This document shows positions 1 to 11,567 of a DNA stretch of 64,000 nt, piece by piece. The notes under the pieces were generated by a model that was not told the DNA's origin, made no database searches, and saw only the letters and a program-made list of their open reading frames with translations. The first letter of the stretch is position 1; each line of letters opens with the position of its first letter. The translations under genes and the position numbers were made by a program. Location: contig JAHBMJ010005763.1 of the NCBI GenBank assembly GCA_018398765.1, positions 1 through 64,000 on the forward strand, read 5' to 3'. Origin of the DNA: Chromera velia (taxonomy: Eukaryota; Sar; Chromeraceae).

Positions 1-2150
1 CTTCCACAACCACCTGCCTAGCGTGGACAAAGGGAACAATGCCATGGCGAGTCTCAACCAACCCATCGACATCGTGATCACTCCAGTGCTTCCCAAATCT
101 TTGACCAGTCTAACCAGCTTGGACTCACCCAGAGGAACCGTCCTTTTCTCCTCCGCCGTCTGTACGCTCTCACTGGTGACTCCCCAGAAAGCGTAGTCCT
201 CTGCCGAGAAGTCTTCCCCCCTCTTCTCCCCTGTCGGTGTCTTTTGGGTCTCATCTTCCTCTTCATTCTTCCTTTGCTGTCTCTTCCCCCTTCTTGTCAT
301 CTTTTTCCTTTCTTCTTTCTCTGCATTGCTTGGTGAAGCCTTCTTGTCATTCTCTTCTCTTCCCACCACCTTCTTTTGCTTGTCTGTATGTGTGTTTCTC
401 CTCTCTGATGTGTCTCTACTTCTCTCATCTGTTTCTTCTGTTTGACTCTCTCTACCTTCGTGTCTTTCACTCACTTCCTCACTGTCCTCCTCGGTCTCTG
501 TGAAAAGAACGGCAAAACTGCTTAGGGAAGAAAAACAGGGCCGAACCTTTTTCTCTTCTGACAGTCTACTCACCTTTCTCTTCGAGACAGGGATATGAAA
601 ATCCTTCCGATATTTCTTAAACTTCTCATGCTTTTCTATATCACTCTTCTGATCAAATTCAAATAGCCACATGACTTCCTCTGCGGATGGTTCTTCCATT
701 TCTGTGTCAGTGCTGATCTGTGTGTAACTGCTTGTGTTTGCCAAAGTATGAAGGGCTACGCACATGACCAGAGCAGACAAAATTGGAAGAAAGGAGCACG
801 CGAAGAAAAAGAGGTTGAAAACCATAAGAGGAAAGACAGAGAGGCTGGCTTGCTCACCGTTGTTCTCGGTCTAGAAGTTCTTGCTCTGCTGCTCAGGTTG
901 GCGACTCCCCTGTTGGCGATTCCCTGCGTTTCCTCCTCCACGGTTGGAAGAGGGAGAGGAGTGCTGGCCGGCATTGCCGCCGAAGCCCCTATCTCCTCCT
1001 CCTCCGTACCTGCCGCCGCCCCGTCCATACCCTCCTCTGCCACCTCTGTATCCTCCACGCCCTCTTCCTCCCCGTCCCCTGTTCTAACTCTGCTGCTGCT
1101 GCATCTGTTGATACTGGGGATACTGAGGCTGTTGCCTCTGCTGCTGCTATTACATTCGTTTCCACTCTTCTTGGGAAACCATAACATATCCTTCCTTGTT
1201 CCCCCTTCTCCCTGATCCGGGAATGTAGATGTGAAGTACTTCGCAAATATTGTGCAAAGAGCCTGCCAAGACAGTGTCCTGCCTGCGATGTCTCTGTCCA
1301 ACTCGACTGCAAGCATCTCTAACCCGCAGTTGTCCTTTAGAGTCATGTAAATCTCAGTGATGATGGGCGGGCTGGCGGTGATATCATAGTAGACAACTTT
1401 GCCCCTCTCCCCTGATGGGTAGGACGCGTCGGTCTCAAAGGTGCCATCAGGCTTTCTTTCAGGCAAAGGCATCTGACCCAATTCGATCATCAACTTCTCC
1501 GCGTCCCAGATCCAGTTGGCAAAAGGCATATCACGAGGCCTCATGCGGTTGATGTAGGTGTATAAGGCGCTCTTCTTGGATCTGAAGATCTTCCACGGGT
1601 CCTTCGTGCCGTGAGTCTCTAAGTAGGCAAGGAGACAGAAGGGGTCCTGCTTAAATTTCTTGCTGCTTTTGATTTCATCAAAGGCCGCGTCCATGGCGAA
1701 AAGTATGTTCTGGGCGATAGTGGTCAAGATGTAGTTGTAAATCAACTTCCGGAAAAGTCGGCAGCCGCTGCTGCTCTTATTCAGAAGGTTAGTGTCCAGA
1801 CCTAGGATGTCCACCGCCATCTTCAGGAACAGCATCAGCGACTTCAAGGTCAGTGGATCCTTTCCGTCCACCTTTCTGCCTTGAAGTGTCTCATTATAGA
1901 TATGCTCAAGGGTTTTCTTCTTGTCCTCGTAGAGGGACTTGAAGATGGAGCTCTTTACCATCCGGTCGGGGTGCTCAAAGGAGAGGTTCGCGACCTGCTA
2001 GTCAGTTGGGTCGTTGATCTGAGACTCAGGGTCGATAGCCTGCAGTTCCACCTTCTCGGTAAGGTGGATTTTGAGGCCATAGAACATTGCCGCGACCTGA
2101 TCCCCGAAGTCTGCATTGACGTCTACGTGCTGAGGAGAGAAGAGAACCAT
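1..2150 (-). other. Unrecognised interrupted coding region, possibly Gag-derived
   Basis: A long minus-strand coding region runs off the left edge. From an ATG at 2150 the first part reads as a helical, Leu/Ile/Lys-rich protein of roughly 330 residues with no motif I recognise. It is followed around 900-1190 by a Gln-rich stretch and then a run of RGG/RGGY repeats typical of RNA-binding tails. Further open coding sequence, acidic and Lys-rich, lies at about 580-700 and 1-495; these two are separated by what could be an intron of about 80 bp. A helical domain followed by an RGG tail would suit a retroelement Gag or a viral nucleocapsid, but a host RNA-binding protein is equally possible. The frame is not continuous and the copy looks broken, with around half a dozen interruptions, so I treat it as a possible fossil. 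I do not name a family. Confidence 0.4.
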
Positions 2151-3867
2151 TGTTGAGTTTTGATAGTCTGAGAAATCGAAGGACGGAAACGTTCAAGCTT
2201 GCACATGCACCACACACCTCAACGTAGATGTAGTTTGTTTTCAAAGAAGAAGACAACGAATGGAACAAAAACCCTACTTCCTTGTCACCATCTGATGAAT
2301 CCTTAGCTTATCTAAGCTCAGAGATCCACGCTTGTACATATACTCGTAAGTCTGGTCTTCCGGGAATGGTCTCGAGTTCACAGATCTCTCTAGTCCGGAC
2401 CTCGATACACTCTCTCTATCTGTATTTGTAATTCTCGGTCGATCGGTCGATCGATCGCTCATGTGCACGTCTACTCTGTCTGTATCTATCGTATTTCATG
2501 TAATATATTTGTCTGTATATCCCGTACATGACATGCTCTTTGCTTTTCTGTCCACTCACATTCAGTCTCTTTCAGTTCTGCATTCTCTGTATGCATGTTC
2601 ACGTGTATATTGCAATTTCCCGCATACAACGCTTCATGCATGTATTGCTGACATGTACAATTCGCTCGACGGCGCTCGATGGCGTGCGCGGATCGATTTA
2701 GACTGGTATGATGCTGCGCGCGCCGCGCCTCTTCTCTCTGACCCTTGATACCTCATCAAGCTTATAGGTGGTTGAGGTCGTCGGTCGATACTAGATTGAA
2801 CTAACAACTGATATATACAGCCCTTAATTCGTGATCTGTCATGCATCTATTCTGAAAAGATGAAACGGTTTTCTAAATTTCACGATTGATTCATTTCATT
2901 CTACAGAGTGTGGAGAAGCCTGTCTTCGTGTTTCCTAGATGATGTCTACACTAGCGCGCTCACAAACGCATATTTGATGGTACAGGATGCCATGGTCACG
3001 AAGATCGTGTTCAACGCAGAGCTTGTCCATTCATAAGGTGACATAATTTACTAGATAATTTATTAGGTCCCACAGAGGTTGTCCCACACATTAATGTTCC
3101 ATTAGCTAGACTAATAGTTACTGCATGATTTCTAAGTTTATCCACTTCATCATTTCAAAGTTTAAATTTGTATGCATTAAAGCTTATAGACTGTTATAGT
3201 ATTGTAATGTTTATAAGCCTAGGCTGCCTAGCCCGCCCACGTACAGCTATTATTGTCAGGTAGTGATAAGCCGACTTTGCGACTAGCTTTGCAAGCCTGT
3301 CTTGCAACGAGTCAGCGACTCTTGCTGAGTTTGTCCTGCTTTGTGCACTATTTGTAGCACAAATCAATACACTGCATGCTAGATACATAGGCGCTGCATG
3401 TGAACAGCCGCACGTCCAGCAGCAATCTCAAACTTGCGGCGTCGCCCAGTGTACGAAAATCTCATAAACAACTGGAAGAAGAAGCACCAAAAAGTTGGCA
3501 AAAACACTCGACTCCTCGATGACAAAACCAGTCAGAGGTCAGAGTCTCACTAACCTCTTGTTACACGCATGCACTTCCACAGCAGCCGTGTTCCGTTCCG
3601 CCCTCGTATGCATTAGTGTGGCGAAAGAGGGATGCAAAATTCAAAGAAAGAATGCGAGAAGCGTACCCAGTCAAGAAGAACGCGACAGTCCAGCCGCGGC
3701 AAACAGTCACTCAAAATCGAAAACCCTGTAGGCACAGGCAGTTTCCTCGAATAGATGCAGAAGCATTACAACCCTAATGAGACAGAGTCGTGCCTCGCTT
3801 TTCACTCTGGATGTATTACTGTACATATGGCGTCGTTCATGTAGTGTGAAAGGACAAGAGAAGATGT
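2151..3867. other. Intergenic region, no gene seen
   Basis: No convincing coding sequence is present. The stretch holds a GATCGGTCGATCGATCG repeat near 2440, a GC-rich patch at about 2660-2740 (GCGCGCGCCGCGCC type) and AT-rich sequence at 2860-3190. Short open frames here lack the composition or splice structure of the genes around them. Confidence 0.5.
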
Positions 3868-6800
3868 TCATGCACTTCTCGGAGAAGGAGAGGGATCCTC
3901 CTGCTCTTCCTCTTCCTCTTTATCTTTCTCTTCCTTGCATGGCTTGTCTGATGGTTGTGTTGAAGTACTCACGCTCTTATCTTCTTTCCCACTCTTCGAG
4001 GCGGCGTTTTCCTCCTCTTCCCTCGTGTCCCCTAAACCGAGAGACAAAGTGGGGGTGCCCTTCAGGGGGTGCCGCCCACCGAGATGGACTTGGTCTCCCT
4101 CCGTCTCTCCCCCTTTCCCCTGTGCGTCACTGCTGGCAAAGTCTAAAACACCCTCCAAATGACTTTCGACGCCCTTCTCAGGCTGGACTGAAACACTCGT
4201 TTCATCAGTAGGCCTACTCCCTTCTTTCCCTTCTTCCTCAACTGACAGATTTTCCATCTGCAATTCTGACAAAGTTTCTCCCTGATCCTCTACCCCTTGC
4301 CGTATTCTCTCAACAAACCTTGCCCCCTCTTTCTGCCTCAAGGCCTCCTTTGCAGCCTCCAAATCCGCTTCTCTAATCTGTATGTCCTCCCAGGGCGTGA
4401 GCTTCACCTCCCCAGAGAGGTAGCCCCACACCGGCCCTTTCTTAAAAGCCCCCTCGGCATAATTCAACAACGTCAATGCACCCCCACCCCGATCTGCTCC
4501 CTCCTCCTCTTCCTCCTCACCCCTCTCGATCTCGGTCTCCGTCAAGACAGATTCGGTCTGCTGCTTTGGGGAGACTGCAACCCCCTCCTCCTCCTCTGAG
4601 GCCTCATGTTGCCCCCCATCTCCTGCTGAAACTTCGGAAACGGCAGCTGCGGCTTCTTCCGGTGCCACCGCTGTCTGCCCTTGTGTCCGTGCCACAGCCG
4701 CGTCTCTGAGCAGATCCAACAGCTTCACCTTCGCGTCGTCGACAGGGGAGGCGAAATGCGAGGCTACTGCCTGCCGAAATGGCCATGTCACAAGTGCAGA
4801 GGCAAGGTCGGACTCCTCCCCCCCCTCTTCTCCAGCAAGAAACTGGGCAGCGAGGCCTCTACGGAGACGGAGAGGAATCTTATCTGACTCCAACCTCAAT
4901 TTCTTTTCTGCCTGCTGCTGCTGTATGCGTTGCCTGTCCCTTCCGGACGCAAGAGACAAAAAAGTGAGGGTCGAGGGTCGAGCACTCTTTTTGTCTCGCG
5001 ACCCAGCCGTTGTTGACGTCCCCCCACTGTCGGAGCTTTCAAGTTTGAACGCAACTGCCCCCTCCTCCTCTGCCTCCTCCTCAAAAGTGGGTGGAGGCAG
5101 TTTCGCATTCCTCAGATTCCATACATCTGGGAGGACGCGGTTGAGGTCCGAGGAGGGGAACCGACGCGCGGGGCCAGTAAAACGCCCTGAGGGGTCTGCA
5201 ATCAGCTCCCCTGCAATCAGCGTCCTGCAGGGGGATGGATGTACGAGTGAAACCAACAACACACAGTAAGCCTACATGAGCAAAACAACTATCATGCATG
5301 TTCCGCAACGATGGGCATATGAAGTCCAAAACAGCCATTCACGTTGGCGGTCTGAGAGGGAGGGAAGGTAGGATCAGCAGATTGGCGCGTGGTGGGACAG
5401 AATCCAACCGAGATCGGCCTGGAATGAACACAAGGGGGGGTGCTTACAAAGAAGTGAGGTAGGAGAGAAGCCACGGCCCTTGCTGTTACATGGAAACCAG
5501 AAGCGCACTCACTCACTCACTCACTCACTTACTCACCCGGTTTCCCTGTGAAAGAGGACGACTGCACTTGTCTCCTCTCCCCCCGCCGACGTCACCGCGA
5601 GCTCCAATTCACCTCTCCATTCAGGCGGGACCCTATCCCCCTTTCTTACTTTGCGAGAGACACGGAAGCTCAAATCTCCCAAACCCTCTCCCCCCCCCAA
5701 ACGACGCAACACCGCTCCCCTTCCCTTCAACTGAAACTTCTCACTTCCCTCTAAACCCCACACCTTCACAGAGGAGGAGGAGGACGACGACGAAGGCAGA
5801 GAATCCAAAAATGCACGCACATACACCTGGTGAGGGACCCAGGAGCTTGTCACAACAACATGACGAACATCGCCATCGATCGAGCCCAGCAGGGCCATCA
5901 TCTCGGCAGTCGCGGCTACCGGATTGATAACGACCAATTCCGCAGGAGCAAGGGGCGAGGGTGGAGACAATCGCACCACCACACATCTTTGAACGATGTT
6001 GCGTGCCCTCCACGCTGCATTTTCGGACTCTGTCTGGCTGTCTGGAAGGCTCAGCGGTTGTTCTAGGATGAACAGAGAAGGCGAGATTTGTATAAGCTCT
6101 GTCCTTCTTTCCCTGTACGGTGCTAAGGGGGATCTGTAGAATCTGTCTAGGCTCGAGGGAGTCAACCGCTCCTGTGCCTGTTTTGCGAGGGTGTCAAGCA
6201 CTCTGTCGGCTGTCGCGCCCACCGCCTGAAGGGCCTTCAGGGGGCCCTCAACGGATACCGAAGGGGAGGAGAGACGGAAGGAGGTCCCAAAGGCGCCCTC
6301 AGCAGCGTTTGACACCGCCTCACCCAGGCGAGAGTTCTGCATCAGAGAGGCCCCAGATGCCCCCACAGATCTCAACACAGCCCCAGCAGTGCTCTCACGC
6401 GTACCTGAGAGACAGGACGAAAAAAGGAAGAAGAAGAGAGAGAGAGGAAGACAGTGGATCTGATCATCACAAATCTGTTACATGCCTCCCTCACGGGTTT
6501 CACAACACGTAGAAGAGAGGCAAGCAAGCAGACAAAAGCCACTCGATGAAGCAAGAAGCAGCCACACAGAAGAGCGCAGTGCTATTTGTGAGAATGGAGT
6601 CACAAAGCTACTCCACAGAAGACTCCCCTCCATTCAAATCTTGTGGATTCTGGGAGAATCATGAACTGTCTCATTTCTTGATTCTCTCTCCTACAGGGTC
6701 AAGGCAGCCCACAAGAAGGTAGCCAGGAGAGGAGGCAGACAGGACGGGAGAGGCAGAAGGGACAAGCAGAGAATCAACGCACTTTCATACGCAGCCCAAG

Positions 6801-7447
6801 CTCCGCTCATCATGGTGAGACTGAATCCCGTCACCGCGTCTGCCGCCAGCACAGAGGCCACCAGGGCCCCCGTCGAGGCAGCCACAGCGACAGACACCCC
6901 CAGCTTCTTCTTCAGTATGGTCTCAGTCTCAAATTCAAATACAGAGGGATGCTGCGCAGGGGAGGACTCTCCCGTCTCCTCGCCCATTAGCGTTTGTCCA
7001 AACCTCTTCAGGCCCTGAAAGAGATTCCTGCACGTACAAAAAGTTGAAGGGAAAGATATGGGTGCGATACGCACATAGAGTTGAAGAAAGGAGACGGTAA
7101 AGGGACCTGGGAGCGAAGACCTGCAGGCATTGGACGTACATGGGGAAGGGTGGCGGTGGGGGTGGAGGTCTGAAGGCTTTTCTCTTGGCAATGCGGAACT
7201 GATCTGCAGCAGTGGGCTTTGCGAAATCCAGTTGGAGGGAGGACTGCTGCTTCGGTTCCTGCTGGGACGCTGGTGCAGTGATCGACTGCTCGGTCTCTCT
7301 GACCTCACGCGCACTGAAGACCTGGATGTGCTTGTGTCGAGACAGCCGGTCCCGACCTCGTGGTGGAACAGTGAAGGCTTGTGAAACATGAAAGGCGGCT
7401 GTCAACTGAAAGCAGAGCAGCGTCAGGGAGAGGACACTCCCCCACAT
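3868..7447 (-). CDS. DUF4336 protein with predicted plastid-targeting leader
   Basis: Four exons fit by frame: 7447-7107, 7027-6783, 6404-5537 and 5224-3868 (stop TGA), about 936 residues. The N-terminus is a signal peptide (MWGSVLSLTLLCFQLTAA) followed by FHVSQAFTVPPR and a basic stretch. This bipartite leader, with Phe after the cleavage site, is characteristic of import into complex plastids. Exon 2 carries a small-residue hydrophobic segment. Exon 3 matches DUF4336: VVVRL, then VVINPVAAT, GDVRHVVVTSS, HQVYVRAFLDS and VVLFHRETG, with TLIAGELIAD continuing in exon 4 and VASHFASPVDD near the family's C-terminal HFDAP motif. The remaining 300 residues are acidic and disordered, far longer than usual. 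DUF4336 is distantly related to metallo-hydrolases and its reaction is unknown. The first intron starts GTCCCT, and the third starts inside a GTGA microsatellite. Confidence 0.75.
5504..5536. repeat. (TCAC)n microsatellite overlapping a 5' splice site
   Basis: About seven TCAC units. On the minus strand this is GTGAGTAAGTGAGTGAGTGA, which begins exactly at the inferred donor of intron 3 of the DUF4336 gene, so several overlapping GTGAGT donors are present. Confidence 0.8.
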
Positions 7448-7941
7448 GAAGAGAGATGGCTGGAGCTTCTTTAACAAAAATCAACCGTTCATGCAGAGAT
7501 AGAGAAGCTGACTACCAAATAAACACAAACGGAGGTGCGAGCTGGCCGCTATTTGCAGCTGGTATAGACAGTGACGCAAGGTGTATTGGAAGGAAGGGTG
7601 TTAAACCGGAAGTCTGTCTGTCTTACTGAGAGAGACGCACCTCATTCGAGCTCGGCATGCGTGCCCAGGCATGGCACAAAGATTGGGTGCGGTGGTGCGG
7701 GGCCCTAGCTTAATTTGAAGGTCTCGACGGATCTCGGCAGCCGATCAGTCAGGTCAGACAAACTTCTATCTGACAAAGTGAAAGTGACACTGTCAGAGTG
7801 CCTGACTCAGACCATCCGCACCACACACCAGTATATACGTCCATCTTCGAAAGCCTAGCTCTCCAAGTGAAATGGAATCTTTGTGCCCGTGAATAAATTT
7901 CTGTCCGTCGATACACGAAGACTCTGTGCTTCCAAAAGGCA
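7448..7941. promoter_or_regulatory. Divergent promoter region between DUF4336 and demethylase genes
   Basis: These 494 bases separate two start codons on opposite strands (7447 minus, 7942 plus), so both promoters must lie here or overlap. It contains CATGCGTGCCCAGGCATG near 7660 and a GC-rich patch near 7690. No TATA box position can be supported. Both genes may share regulation. Confidence 0.5.
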
Positions 7942-10900
7942 ATGTCGAGAGGGCCTTCTCGGCCTGCAGCCAGAAGCTGTCCCGTCTTTCGGCCCTCGAG
8001 AGAAGACCTTAAAGACTTCTGGTAAGGGAAATGACAGGGTTTTTGGCTTGGAGGCGGGCTCGTATGTTGTGCTCAGTCTCTAAGAAATGGAATTGTCGTC
8101 CGAGATTTGCCGTCTCCTTCATTCATTTCTTCATTAAGTCTTCGCGATGACTTGTGGTTTCTTTGGCCCCGTTTTTTGCCGCTTTCTGCAGCACTCTGGT
8201 CAATGGGTACGCAAAAGACGAGGAGGCGCGGGCTTTTGGTGGCTTCAAGGTGAGTACTGTCCTTCCCCAAGCTTTCTCAGTCTTTTCCTCCACGACGCCC
8301 CCTCATTTCCCTCTCCCTGCGTGTGCAGATCCGCCCCCTGGCTGGGTGGACCTCCCGGTCGTTGGGGTACGAGGAGATGCTCTGGACTCGTTTGTCTAGT
8401 GTCAAAAGACAACACCTCACCCCTGTGGGGGGCTTCAGAGGGGGCTTTGAGGCGATAAACGAGAAGGCAGAGAAAAATATCAAGTCAGTCGATTGTCACA
8501 TACTCCTTTGGTTGACCCCATTGAGCAAAACGGGAAGGAAGAGGCCCTGCCTGAAAGACAAGCTTTCCATATGAAGCCATCATCACGAATTCGATTTCTT
8601 TTGCGCGATGTTTGAAAAACTAGACTTTTTTTTTTTCCCATCCTGGAGGTAACTCATCTCAACATCTTCTCCACCGCCTCCACACACCATCAGGATGTTC
8701 TGACGCACAGACAAGCATGTGCACGTCGTTTCTCTTCTCTTCATTTAATTGCGTGAAGAGCTCTCTTTTTCTTCTCTCTCTCTCTCTCCAACTCCCATAC
8801 ACACACTTACGTGCTTGTTAGCAGACCATAGAATGTTACAATAGAGGAGCATCTTGTTCATGCGACTATGAGAAGAATGAAAATCACAACGAGGATACGA
8901 ATCGACTGTGCATGCATGCAGACGCACAGGCGATCTATATGTGAGGGCACTGAGAGAGAGGGAGAGGAAGGCGGAGAAGGGGCAAAAGACTGTCGACACA
9001 GCATATCCGGAAGGGCAGACAGAGAACGAGAAAAAAGAAAAAGAGAACGAGCCTGGGAACAGTCGCGAAGCCGCCTCGCAACAGGGCGATCTTTTCGCCT
9101 CTTCATTGTTCTCTTCCTCCCCTTCTGATGCTCTTTTTTCCGCCTCTCCCTCGCCCGCTTCTTCTTGCTCTTCTCTGTTTTCTTCCTCTGAGGGAGGGGC
9201 AGCAGCAGCAGAGCAGAATGAAGACGATGCATCAGGATCAAGTGAAGGAGGAAGTGGCGCACAAGGGGGATTTGCGAGAGATGATGAAATCGAGACGTGC
9301 TGGAGAGTGTGCGAATCGGTTAGACCTCTCTCTTCACTATATGTTCCCTTGTGCTTTGTTTTGTGCCTCTTCTTCTCAACTTCTTGTTTGAATCATGCTC
9401 TTTCATCTTTCACTTTTGCTTTCTCATTGCGTCAGTTGAAACCGTTTCCCTCTAGTACTCTCTCAGCTCTTGTGCTGCTGTCAGACGGATCTTCCGGTCC
9501 CTATCCAAAGCATTCACACTGTGCATGCCGTCTCCCCTCACCTCGTTTGGTGCTTTCAGGAGGCCCTAGAGCTGAAAAATATGAAGGATGAAGATCGCGA
9601 GAGGTTCGTCGACAGAGAAGCCGCACACTTTTGGGGATCCCTCCCCTCCGCCTGTCCACCCAAAACAGGAGCAGAACAAGAGCAGACGGTCCTGAAGAGT
9701 GAAGCAGAAGGACGGGAAGACAGGAAGAACATGGAGGACTCTTCATCAGCAGAACAAAAGACCTCCAAGCCTCTCATCGTCCCCCCCGGTTCCACAGACA
9801 CAGCACCGCCACCTGCAGCTGCCAACCCTCTCACTCCCACTCCGTCTCCCCCTGCAAATGCGTCCACCGCCATGTGTCTCTTCCCAGACCCCCCAGCTCC
9901 CTCCCCTCCCCCCCTCCCGCAAGCCGACCGAGAAAGAGAAGAAGAGGAAGGAGAAGGACTGCAAGGTCTCTCTCCCCTCTCCTCAGTCAGCTCAAATTCA
10001 TCTCCCTCTCATTCATGCCACACAACTCCGCTTCCGCCTTCACTCTTCACCCTCACAGCCAGCCCACTCCACGAAAACACACACGAGGAAACCCACCAAG
10101 CAAACCAGGACCTCAATCTTCTCTCCCCACCTCCAGACACAAATCCCGGCAGCAGCAGCAGCAGCAGCCCGTCTTCTTCCACCCTCCCCAACCTGACTGC
10201 AGCCTCCCTCTCTCCTCCCACCAACCAACCACTGACATCCAGCCACGATCCCTCTCTTGAAGAAGTCAAGACTGCTCGTGCGTCCCCCAACATCCGACCA
10301 AGGAAGAAGCAGAAGATGATAGAAACCTCCGAAGACGACGACGAATCGGACGCCCCCCCTCGTCGGCCGAGCAGGCGGAGGATAGAGGAGGAGGATGAAG
10401 AAGAGGAGCAGCACATGTTCCCGCCACCCCGAAAGAGCGTTCAGATGCAGCCTGCGGAAGAGAAACAAGCAGCCGCAGAAGAAGGGAATCAAGGCGGAGA
10501 AATGGAGGGAGATCAACTAGAAGAGAGGGAAGAACAAAGAGAAGATGAGACAGGAACAGAAGAAGCAAAAGGAGAAGAGAGAGACGAAGAGCAAAAAGTC
10601 GAGGCAGAATCCAGCCACCCCTTCCACCCTCCTCTCTATGCAGTCGACCAAGAGTTAACTCTGTTTGACGAGTCTACAGAGGGGCGACTGACTGACTTGG
10701 GTGACGACCGACTTGTTGAGTGGATGGGAGGAAAAGAGGTGGCCGGCCTGTCGAGTCCCTTCATTTATTTTGGTAAGGAGAAGACGGACATACATGCAGT
10801 CAGATAGAGTCGTAGAGAAGAAGAAGAATCTGGGAAACCGATCAGCAGATCAGCAGATTTCGTTGCATTTCTCTTCTTCCCACTGAGTGCGACAATGATG

Positions 10901-11531
10901 TTTGATCGCTATGATATTTTTGTGTGTGTGCTTAAATTCATGCCGCTGTTCTCTCTTTCGGTTTTCTTGGTCGAGGAGAAGCAAAAGAAGCACAGAACAA
11001 AATACCACCTAGAAAGGAGATCGGGTTTTCTACGTGCTCAATGCCTCCCAGCGTTTGGGGTTTTATCTCTGGAATTAAGAGGCAACAGGAGAAAGAATAT
11101 GTTTTTTCGGGAGAGAAGAGTGGAGAACTCCTTTCCCATGCATTTGAGCAAGGTTGGCTGGTTCTACAGTACGCCAAGTGCAAGTTTCTCGGAAACAATA
11201 TCTGTCAGTGCGTTCATTATCTGAGTCTCTCTTTCTGCTAGATCTCGCATTCTTTTTGCCCCCTCTCTGTTTTGTTTGAGTGTCGCCCTCTTGAACTGCA
11301 AAGCACACGCTTCTGGTTGCAGGCACGCGTTTTTCTTTCTTCGTCATGCACACCGAGGTCTGTCTCTCCGTCTCTCTTTCTTGGTCTCTCTCGTTGCTTA
11401 CTTTTTGATCGCGCGTGTTGCCCTTCAGTCAGGCTCCTCGCGCAAGTCCTCCCTGCCGTACATGTGTGCTTTGTCCACACATGAGCGAGATCCATGGCCT
11501 TTTCGCTGCTTGCTCTCTTTCTTTCTTTCTT

Positions 11532-11567
<36 letters not shown>

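Noticed and set aside
11041-11224. An exon of the demethylase between 10774 and 11322
   Set aside because: The frame FVMHTE at 11340-11357 supplies the iron-binding H-x-E directly after IYFG, so no further exon is needed.
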